A stretch of DNA of 64,000 bases from Sialis fuliginosa. Its lineage: Eukaryota; Arthropoda; Insecta; Megaloptera; Sialidae. The stretch lies in assembly GCA_961205875.1 (NCBI GenBank), contig OY540820.1, positions 2,852,001 to 2,916,000 of the forward strand, read 5' to 3'. How positions within the stretch are numbered: position 1 is the first letter of the stretch; the number at the start of each line of letters is the position of its first letter. Of this stretch, positions 48,497-58,500 are shown piece after piece. The notes under the pieces were generated by a model that was not told the DNA's origin, searched no databases, and worked only from the letters and a program-made list of their open reading frames with translations. A program made the position numbers and the translations under genes.

Positions 48497-50240
48497 AATG
48501 TACACGTTAGTTTTGTTATATACAAAATCAAATAAATGTAAATTAATTTTAGAGCTTTATTTTATTTCAAATGGACCTATTATCTACCAAACATATAGAA
48601 AAGTGAGGTAGGTATTTTTAAATTTATTTTAAGCGTTTTATACAAATAGCCCAGGCTGATGTCCATAAAGTGAAGCCCATCCCCCCGAAATGCATATTTT
48701 AGTGCAATCGTTTGATAGTGTTTGATAGTCTAATATTATCGTTTGATAGTTATTACATACTTTAATTAGTACATAATAATTAAATATTATTTATTTATTT
48801 CGTTCAGAGGCGGTAGCTCATGGCCCCCGCAAGCACTTAGGCCATTGGCCCATTGTACTGACTCTGATGATTGCCCTTACTTCCTTGCCAACAGCCCTGT
48901 CCCTTTAATAAAGTTAACAAGGGTTGTCATCGGGAAATTAGCCACTTCCCCTGGTTTAACAAAATAGTCCCCTAGGTATCTCAGCCTTCTGTTCATTAAC
49001 GCAGGACAGAAGCACCATAGGTGAATAGGCGTTTCTTCGTCTTCTTCACATAACCTGCAGATACTAGTGTTGTCCACTCCCAGTAATTGCATATGTCTCC
49101 TGAGGTGGCAGTGACATGTTAAGAGTCCTTCTATATCCCTCAGTGTGTTTCTGTCCATGCTCAGAAACTGCCCAGTTCGCTTGCGATCTGGTCCGTCAAT
49201 GAGCATTTTGCACTGCCTCATGCCAGGCGCATTTTCCCATTCCACTAGGTGTTGGGTTTTAACCCACTCCCTTATATGGAATTTTGTGTGGCATTTAGCC
49301 ACCCCCTTGACCCCTTTCTCGCCAGACCATCCGCTCTTTCGTTGCCTACAATGCCTGCATGTCCAGGCACCCACAGTAATGTTACTTTGTTGTTGGTGGC
49401 CAGCTCATCCAGTGCTGCCCTGCAATCCTTCAACAAGATCGTGTCGCATTGATACTTATCCAGTGCCTTTAAGGCAGCCTGGCTATCGGAGCAGATACTT
49501 ATGTTCTTGTTCCTGTACCCCAGAAGACAGTTTTCCTGTGCACAGGCTAGTATGGCTAGTACTTCAGCATGAAACACAGTACAGTGGATTCCCAGAGAAA
49601 AACATAGTTCCCTCTTTGACCCCTGTAAGCAGACTCCGGCCCCAGTTCCATCCTCCATCTTGGACCCGTCTGTAAACCAGACTAGCTCCTGCCCTGAGAG
49701 TGGCCCCGGTTCGACGTCCCAGTCTTCGCGTTCTTAATAATTAAATAAATTTTATGAAAAAGTTAGCCCCCCCCCCACATTTGATTATATTGTTTATTTT
49801 GGATATACAAGATTCCTTTTTATTTAAAAAATGTTTGATAGTACAAACTTATCGTTTGATAGTCGTTACCTTCGCAGATTTTTAACATTTTCGTTAAACA
49901 ACAATTCAATTTTAAAATTTCCCGCATTCTCGTTTTTAAAATTCTAGCCCCTCCAAATGCATATTTTCAGTTAATTTTATATGCAATCGTTTGATATTCG
50001 TTTGATAGTCTGATTTTGTCGTTTGATAGTTACTTTAATTAGAAATAATTAAATAAATTTTATGAGAAAATTAGTCCCCTCAAATTTGATTATTGAGTTC
50101 ATTTTGGGTTTACAAGATTCATTTTTATTTAAAAATGTTTGATAGTACAAGTCTATCGTTTGATAAATGTTACGTTTGTAGATTTTTAACATTTTTGTTA
50201 AACAACAATTAAATATTCAAATTTCCCGCGTTTAGGTTAG
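48497..50240. repeat. Local repeat array built on GTTTGATAGT, interrupted by a LINE
   Basis: Degenerate units of about 300 bp. The block aaataattaaataaattttatga recurs near 49737 and 50045; aaaatgtttgatagtacaa near 49828 and 50136; tttttaacattttcgttaaa near 49879 and 50185. Motif GTTTGATAGT (often CGTTTGATAGT) recurs near 48709, 48719, 48749, 49829, 49853, 50018 and 50137. The first unit was split by the LINE. No ORF. The type of element is unknown. Confidence 0.75.
48787..49734 (-). mobile_element. 5'-truncated LINE (RNase H-bearing Jockey/I/R1-like group)
   Basis: Minus-strand remnant of ORF2. The RNase H domain shows all four acidic signature positions: WFTDGSK, FHAEVLAILAC, ICSDSQAALKAL and NERADGLARKG. 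A C-terminal zinc-knuckle-like CRLCEEDEETPIHLWCFC follows, with the stop at 48877. One frameshift near 49290 separates the RNase H frame (49658-49272) from the C-terminal frame (ending 48877). The 3' UTR ends in an AAATAAATAAATAA-type tail at 48787. A perfect 13-bp target duplication TAATAATTAAATA flanks it (48774-48786 and 49735-49747). Insertion is therefore by target-primed reverse transcription and fairly recent. Confidence 0.93.
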
Positions 50241-51322
50241 GTTAGATTAAAAAATTTATGAAGACCTTTTTTGCTCGTCAATATGCCCCCACCTGTCTGT
50301 ACTTCATTGGCTAGAAAAATAAAACACTAGTTATATTAATAATTTACAATATATTATTATTCTTTATACAAAACAAGTAAAGAACTTGTCTAATTAATTA
50401 GCACATTTTAAATGTGTTACTAAATGATATGACAGTTAATTATTACAGTATATTACACTACTTTGGTTTTTATTTTTATTTTCTACAGATCTGATTCTCA
50501 CATACATTAAAATTAGCTGATAAAATAATAGATATTATAATAAATTTTTGAAATGTATTTCAAAATAGCCTAGTTCTAAAATGTATCCTGGTTTTACGGG
50601 AAGGGGGTCATATTACACATTAAGAACAATAGGCACTACCTAAGGCCTAAAAAATATTTAAAAAGTTATGATCTTTTATAAGATTTTAATTTTCCATTGC
50701 TACTTAAAATAATCAATAAAAATAAAGATATTTTTTTCATTAACTATTATAAAAAATAATAAATCAATAACAATTATAATACTGATGTTTTTTTTTATAC
50801 CCAAAAGTTCACATGTACTTCCGAAAATATTAGAATTAAGATTATTGCTTTTGATTTTTAAATACATTTTAATACAAATTTTGAATTCAATTTGAAAAAT
50901 TGTATTTATTTTCTAATGTTCCAAAACCTAATTAAAAATTTAACAAATGATAATTCCAATTGCAAATTGCTATTAGTTTTAAACTCTTTTCTCACATTTT
51001 ATGTTATTTTGTTAAATTTTAGTAATAAACACCTAGTTAAAATTAAAATTAAACTATAAATATTTTTAATTTTTATCTTAACATTATTCTAACTAACTAT
51101 AACATTTTTCAAATATTATAAAAATTTAGAATGTTTTACCATATTTTTTCATAATTTCATTTATATTTTGCTTAGCAAATAAAATAAATGTTTTTATTTT
51201 TCATAAAAAATTAATTTAAATAAAGTTTAAGTAAATGAAAAGAAAAATAAGACTAGATAATTAATTTTGATTTTTTAAGTTAGTTTGCTAAAATATTGTT
51301 TAAAATTTATGCCATCTTTATA
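50241..51322. other. Featureless AT-rich stretch
   Basis: No ORF, no repeat ends. Dominated by A/T runs. Confidence 0.4.
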
Positions 51323-51527
51323 CAGAGTAATTTACAACTAGTGTAAAAAAAATTTACAGTAGATCGAGGATGTAATTCTAAGCAAAAAACTTTATGTGAA
51401 CTTGTGTCCAGAAATTCTTTGTGAGGGAGCCTTCCAAAAATCTTGCCAAAAAAGAGAGAACCCATTGTGATAGTTATAAGATTTGATACAGAGTTTAGTA
51501 TTAATAAGTGTTATCGATTTCCAATAT

Positions 51528-51752
51528 GTACACGTTAGTTTTGTTATATACAAAATCAAATAAATGTAAATTAATTTTAGAGCTTTATTTTATTTCAAAT
51601 GGACCTATTATCTACCAAACATATAGAAAAGTGAGGTAGGTATTTTTAAATTTATTTTAAGCATTTTATACAAATAGTCCAGGCTGATGTCCATAAAGTG
51701 AAGCCCATCCCCCCGAAATGCATATTTTTAGTGCAATCGTTTGATAGTGTTT
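51528..51752. repeat. 225-bp near-identical duplicate of 48498-48725, flanked by 55-bp direct repeats
   Basis: The segment starting gtacacgttagttttgtta is almost base-for-base the one at 48498, about 3.0 kb upstream and in the same orientation. Here it is bracketed by a 55-bp direct repeat starting gttataagatttgatacag at 51473-51527 and 51754-51808. The layout looks like a templated (filler) insertion with duplication of the landing site rather than ordinary transposition. Confidence 0.8.
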
Positions 51753-52459
51753 GTTATAAGATTTGATACAGAGTTTAGTATTAATAAGTGTTATCGATTT
51801 CCAATATCAAACAATCATAATTTAGACCAGGGATGTATGGGACCAGTGGGCCCGCCGATTTTTATGAAATATTTTTCTGTTCTTTAATTTTTTCCTGAGT
51901 ATTCACAAAAATATACTTTGTTCATTTATCATAAAATCAACCAATTTCGAGAAATATCGAAAAAATAAAATACTGCAGAAATTTACTTAATACGGATGCT
52001 TCAAATTATACAAAATAATTTTATATTCTTATTCTATAATTAAAAATAAGATAAAAATTTATTATAAATATACCTCCAAAACTACATAGTCATTTATAGT
52101 TACGTTTTTTAATCATGTTAGTAAAATATGTGTAACAGTAATACAACTAGCTATAATAGATAAGATTAGGAGGTATATTTATATTCACTTTCCTGAAATC
52201 GGTTGATCTTATGATAAATGAACAAAGTATATTTTTGTGTATTTTGTGTCATATAATCTTCTACAAGTTGGGTACTTTCACAATCAGGAAAACAAGCCTT
52301 GGGTTGGGGTGAGACCCTTTAGGTCCACACAATCAACTTCCCAAGATGGTATGATTATAAATACTTGAATACTGATTATTTATTGTTTCCAAATAGTTTA
52401 TGTGAATATGTTTTAATATGTACATGAAAAATTTTAATAGAATTGGTCAGAAATAAAAC

Positions 52460-53075
52460 TCACCTTTGTATTATGAATATTAGTTTTCTAATATCCTAAT
52501 GTCAATATTATAACACACATTTTAAGAATAAGTAATTTGCAATTTGAATTAAATTGCATTTGTTTTTATAATAACTAATTTGACAATTTAAATTTAATTG
52601 CATTTGTTTCCAAGGCAACATGAATTGTAGACTTATTTATTAGTATTTAAAATTCAAATTTTGAGGGTGGTTTTTGCCTTTCACCCGTTCTATGGTTGTT
52701 TAGGCACGTATAACAAAAAAAATACTGAAATACATTTTTCATTATTTGTATTGTAATTTATGCTAAGTTTAAAAAAAAAACCCTTAGGGGTTGAATTTCG
52801 AAAAATCCTTTCTTTCAGATCATATTCACAACAAGACGCTTCGATTGGCACCCCAACGAAGTCAATAGCATTTTTTATTTATGAGATTTCATGAACGTCA
52901 AAAATGACATGCACATACGTACGTACATACACACACACACACACACAGACATATTTTTGAAAATAGTGTAAATATACTATAGTGACTTTAAAACATACAA
53001 TTATGTTGAAATTTTTGATTTTGACATTTTTTTGGACCGATTACAATAACTTCTAGTTGGGAAGTTAATAAAGAA
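52460..53075 (-). repeat. Dispersed repeat (copy 2), minus orientation
   Basis: Reverse-complement relative of 24541-25130. Shared features are the acttcc end, tgacgttcatgaaat-like block, cacacaca/tgtgtgtctgtgtg stretch, aaattcaatttgacaatt block and tgttgccttggaaacaaatg word. It sits inside the 51323-53333 element and contains an (AC)n run at about 52930-52947. Non-coding; class not determined. Confidence 0.6.
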
Positions 53076-53335
53076 CAAAAAAATACTTGATAAAAATCAG
53101 CAGACCTACTGGCCCCATACACCCCTGGTCTTAATTATTAACTATACTAAACCCTGTATCAAATCTTATAACTGTATCAGAATGGATTCTCTAGATATTA
53201 AATAAACACTAATTTTTGGCAACATTTTTGGAAGGCTGTAGCGCCCTCGCAAAGAATTTCCGGACACAGGTTCACATAAAGTACATCCTCGATTTACTGT
53301 TAAATTTTTTTACACTAGTTATAAATCATCCTGTA

Positions 53336-53996
53336 CAATAGTAAAAATTATTATTATTTTATCTTTGATCACTAAAATTATTAAAATATTAAATAATATA
53401 AACATATTTTTATGTTTTATGCAAACCAGTAAATATTTATTATACTACTGGTTGAGAAACACTGTACTAATGCACATGTATATTTTTCATATTTATAAAT
53501 TAAATATAATAATGAAATATAAATACTTATAAAATATTAACATTCACAGTGTAAAAATTATTCAAATTATAATATCTTTCCTCAATTTCATTGGCGTTAT
53601 ATTTTTTATTATAAAAATTCTAAATATTTATTCTGTTGAATTAATAGTCCTAATAAGTGCAGTACAGGAAAATTTAGTAAAAATTAATATTCGGAATGAA
53701 ATTGTATTAATATACATATCATATATTGAGATCATTTTTTAATGATATTTTTTCTATTATTTTATTATAATTATTAACTTTTTATCCACCACGCATTCAA
53801 AAATTAATCGAATTATTAAAGCTTTATATTTTTTAGGAAATATTTAAAGTTATCTACAATCATGTCAATCTACAAGTAAATATAAAATTAACTAAATTTC
53901 AATTAATATTTTTTCTTGAAAGTGATTTTTTTAAATTTGTCAAATTCTCATTATTTTATTTAAATATCAGTTTAGCAATTAAAAATTTATTTTTTC
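53336..53996. other. Featureless AT-rich stretch
   Basis: Between two TA-flanked elements; nothing recognised. Confidence 0.4.
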
Positions 53997-53998
53997 TA

Positions 53999-54881
53999 GG
54001 GGAGAGTCACGTAGGTTGGGACACACACATATTTCAACATACGACAGCTGGCAGCTATGATGTTTATACTGTCAAGTTGTTCTGTCATTAAGAGCAAACT
54101 TTTCATTGCGGACAGGCGTGCTAACTTACACTCCTTGTATTTGAGCCAGAGCACACAAAATTTTTCTTTTAAAAAAGTGATTTCGATAATTTTCCATAAG
54201 TGAAAAAAGTGTAATTTTTGCAACGACAGAAAAAGGTGAATATAACATTCTCACTATAGTTTTTGCTCTATTTAAATATTTTGAAAGAATTTCGAACATA
54301 TATTGTGTTGGAAAAAAAATATCGCATCATGCCAAAATGGCGGCGATTCACGTAGGTTGGGACACTATACGACGCTATGTGTTTTGCAGGAAAACGCATG
54401 GAATGTTCTAGAAACTTTGAGAAAAATCAAAGGAAATGTTATAGAAGCTCAAAGAAACACACAGAAATCGATGGATTGTTCTAGAATTTCCCCACCTCTC
54501 GACTTTATCCGCAAGTATATAAACAGGTGCACTTGACCTTTTGACTCAGTCGTACGAAGCTACGAAAAAGAAGAAGGAAGAAGGCGCAAAGAAGGTAAAG
54601 CGTTCAACGCAAAATGAGTCACCCAAAAAGCGAACACAGCCGCTACCTCAAGGAAGAAATCATCCAGTCCTACAAGACAAATTTTTTGGGGGCCAAAAAT
54701 CATGTGTTCGGTAATTTGGTCATAACTTTTTTGTTTTCAAAGCAATTAAATTACTTTCTTCAGCAAATTTGTAGCCCGGAACAGTACCTTTCCAACGGCA
54801 TATAACTTTCCATTATATATTTTTTGAGTAAAAAAATTTTACCAAAAATCAAAACCTGTCCCAACCTACATGACTCTCCCC
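53999..54881 (+). mobile_element. Pogo-like deletion derivative, 883 bp
   Basis: Ends GGGGAGAGTCACGTAGGTTG and mirror (GGGGAGAGTCATGTAGGTTG), both followed by GGACA, flanked by TA (53997-53998, 54882-54883). The block cacgtaggttgggaca is repeated inside at about 54350. Plus-strand frames 54303-54536 and 54614-54805 (starting MSHPKSEHSRYLKEEI) may be remnants of a transposase gene; neither shows a catalytic motif. Size and end style match the 44306 element. Confidence 0.78.
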
Positions 54882-54883
54882 TA

Positions 54884-55400
54884 CTACTATATAGAGCATG
54901 TTGTAAATAATAATTAAATGTATTTCAATTTTTCTGCTCAATACAACATAATTACCCGAATCTCATTTAAAAGAGTTCAATTCAGTCAGTTGATTGATAC
55001 TAATAAAAAGTAACGTGTTCTATCATTTATTATACAGGATACAATAAGTATAATGATACTTATTATTTCCTGTAACCTTACACATACATACTTATGTGTA
55101 ATTTATTTTGAACTGTTATCAAAACAAATATATGTACCTATGTACATTTTGTACATATTAAATTCTTCAAATACTTTTAAAATATAACTAACCTTTTGAT
55201 ATTTCTGTCTTTTTCCATGCTAAAAAATATTAACTATAATAAAATTAATTATTTTTAAGTCACGTCATTTGTTTTTTTCTGTTATCACGTTAAAAATATC
55301 CTTAACCCTCTTACTAATCGAATTAATAATTTCAAGTCAACAAGTGACTTATAAATTGTTTTGGCCCCAAGGTAACTATCCTTTCTACCATCAAGTAATC
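54884..55400. other. Intergenic stretch downstream of TPC1
   Basis: AT-rich; no frames or repeat ends recognised. Lies between the pogo-like element and the TPC1 poly(A) signal. Confidence 0.4.
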
Positions 55401-55406
55401 TTTATT
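55401..55406 (-). terminator. Poly(A) signal of the TPC1 gene
   Basis: Reading the minus strand, AATAAA occurs 163 nt after the TPC1 stop codon, in the context GTGAAATAAAGATTAC. It is the clearest hexamer close to the stop, so cleavage is expected some 15-30 nt further down. Position and motif only; no transcript evidence. Confidence 0.5.
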
Positions 55407-55568
55407 TCACGTGGTAGTTAAAAAGTTAACTAACAGTTACTCTATTAATTGCTAAAATTAAATGTTATCATTCCATTACAAACATAATTGTTTTTGACTA
55501 ATTCAAATGTCACCTAGTACGTTTATATAAACTAAAAAAAATATCAAGCTGCTATCAACAATCTAGAA

Positions 55569-58500
55569 TTAACCGACTATAGTAGCATTGATCATCTCAT
55601 CGGCTACGTCTCCGCCGCACAATGGAGACCTGAGAGGATCGATAGAGGATGTAATTGTAGTAGTAACATCTACTTTTTCAGCACGGTCGGCTTCCAGCAT
55701 CCAATCGGCTATTTCTGACTTATACATGCGTTGTTGTAGCACATCGCGAGTGCGTGGTCTTCTCCCAACAAATATGGTTGAACCCTTTAAAATGGAATTA
55801 ATCAATATTAATGAAAATACACAACTTTATACTCAACCTAACAATATGTTAAGGTAGTTCTCATGCAAACGTTATTTCAATAGATTTTTTTTAAATTCAG
55901 GGGATAAAAAGAATAATGATATCTATCCAAACGTGAAATTTTAAAGAGATTGACTGTTTTAAACTCGAGATAATTGTCATCAAAGTTGCAACTTTTGTAC
56001 GTATCTGCTATACCAACTACGTATTATGTACGTTCTCTTAATTTTTAATTAATTAATTAATAATTTTAATTAAAAATGATTGACCGTTTTGTATTTGAAA
56101 TACAAGTGTATTTCAAAAATAAAACGGTCAATCATTTTGAATTTTCTATCACATAATAACCTTTTGCTGTTTAGTAGTTTTTGATCAAAATCTGTTCAAC
56201 CGTTTAGTCATATTTAGAGAATATGTACTAATACAACCGTGGAAAGTATTAAACTTTAAAAAAGAATCGACATATCGACGAATCGAATTTTCTTGAATTG
56301 TTATAACTTCCGTTTGAACGTGTGCACGGCTGGTGACTCTATTTGTTGATGTGTTTGTAATCTGACAAAATATATTCATTATATGAGTGTGTTTGTAAAA
56401 ATCTGTATAGACGGCTTTCGGTATAAACTTGATCAAAAATTCTCTGTAGCAACGCAATTATTTTCAATATTTTACCATGGTATTATGTGCGTAACTTTTT
56501 GATAGCACTGTAGCACAAGAACTACCTTAAAAAGAGTTAATAGGAAAAATAAAAAAATATATATACCCCTATCATCAAAGTATTACGTAAAACTTCAAGT
56601 GTATTAAAATCTTGAACAATTGTCTGCACTTCCTCCCAACGTAATTCAACTTCTTCATGTAACATGCGTTCCTCTACAAGAATAAATAAATCACTTAACA
56701 ACATCCAATTACAAACAATAAAAAACAAACAAAAACTAACCTTCACGTTTACTTGTTTGCCGTTTATACTGAATCCTGAATCGGAAAGCTTCAAGAACAC
56801 TTGCAACAACAATAGTAAGTACAACAAGCATACACAAGTAGAATAGCATGAAGAAAATGCGACTCCAAGAACCAACAGTGTACGCATACGCATTCATTAT
56901 GATAAACCAATTGTTTACAACAGCCAGCTCAAATAGAGTTACAGTCGACGATGCCATATCATGAAAATTGTTTAAATAATAGTAACCCAATGCTGTTGTA
57001 CCATTTTCACTAAATTTGTAGAAATCTTCAACACTTGTATTTCTATAAAAATTAATTTTTTTAAAATAGCCCAATCATTTTAGATCAAATTCAATGTAAG
57101 ATGCAAGAAAACTGTCCAGTTAAAACTTTTGATGCAGTTGAGTGTCCTCTACAGAGTAGATGATGAAATTACATTCTTGCCCATTAATTAATTACCACAA
57201 GTGTCCGCCATCTTGGATTTTGCATATTGCATTTCTCGATAAAAAAGGTAAGTAACAAATTTGTAGATAATTTAACTCTTTACAATCTTCAAATAGTCAA
57301 TATTGTTGAAAAAACATTATTTATTGCTAATAATAAACAAATTGTTAAAAATTAGGAGAGTAGCGCAGTTTTTTCAACTTTTGGACCATTTTTATTGAAA
57401 ATAAGTGGCACTTTTAAATGAGAAAGTTGAGGACTCAATTCCCAACAGCTTTTGTATAAACGAGTTTTTCGTACAACGTGTAAATGACGGCCAGGAACGC
57501 GCTCAACACAGCGGTATGGGAGAATTCGCACAGTTGGACACAATACAGGATAGTTCAATAATGCGTCCGGCTTCCCTAACGCACTTCCCGTAGGAGATAG
57601 AAAAAAAGTTTGGTGCATAATATTATTGATTTGAAAAGATCAACGTCGTAAAATTATTTTCAACAATTGCGCTATAACAAACACAAAGATTTTTTTAAAT
57701 GGAACACCCTGTAATGTTTAAAGTCTTCCGATGTCATTTTTTTAACCTTTACATTAACATCTGTTCATTTTTATTTAGTGCAGTGTTGCCAAATTATAGT
57801 TTTTTTTTTCGAAAAATAATCCATAGCAGGCCCAACCAGAAAAAATACCGCTGTATTAAACGAGTTCCCAGCTGTCATTTACATGTTGTATGAAAAACTT
57901 GTTTGTACAAAAGCTGTTGGGAATTGAGTCCTCTATAACTTTGTCATTTAAATATGCCACTTATTTTCAATGGTCCAAAAGTTGAAAAAACTGTGCCACT
58001 CTCCTAAATTTCACACTTTTTGCTTATTATTAGCAATAAATAATGTTTTTTCAACAATATTGACTGTATGAGATTGTAGAGAATTAAATTTTCTACTTTG
58101 TTACTTATCTTTTTTATCGAGAAATGCAAAATACGTGTGCAAATCAACAAAAACACAACATCCAAGATGGCAGCCACTTCCGGTAATTAATTAATGGGCA
58201 AGAATGTGATTTCTTTATCTACTTCGCGGGGGACACTCAACTGTGTTAAAATTTTTAACTAGACAGTTTTTTTTCGTGAAAAAATCTAAAATTATTGGGC
58301 TAAGTATTACGTCATTTTGACTCATATTACACCACTTACACACAACAGTTCTTCATATCATAAGTAGAAAACAGCTCCATTCCAATAATTGCAAAGAAAT
58401 AATAAGCAACGAGCATGACAAGCGCTACGCTACACATCAATGGTGACAGAAGAACCAGTGTCCCAAACACATCTCGGTAACGCTTCTTCAGTTTATACAG

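Larger units (their letters stand above)
51323..53333. mobile_element. TA-flanked mariner-like element, composite, 2.0 kb
   Basis: Left end CAGAGTAATTTACAACTAG and right end (reverse complement) CAGGATGATTTATAACTAG, each followed by TGTAAA, are inverted repeats flanked by TA. Both arms carry tgtaaattaccgc-like interior blocks such as cctcgatyyactgt and gttatcgatttccaatat. Nested inside are the 225-bp duplicate (51528) and a dispersed repeat at about 52460-53075. A single right arm of the same family ends at 23683. No transposase frame was seen. Confidence 0.65.

Noticed and set aside
48877-49658. Possible host RNase H gene
   Set aside because: Truncation at one end, an A-rich tail at the other and a 13-bp target duplication show it is a LINE copy.
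49145-49675. 176-codon plus-strand frame antisense to the LINE
   Set aside because: The minus strand encodes a clear RNase H domain and zinc knuckle, so the plus frame is a shadow of LINE coding sequence.
56664-56846. Plus-strand frame opposite TPC1 exon 11
   Set aside because: Antisense of a verified coding exon.
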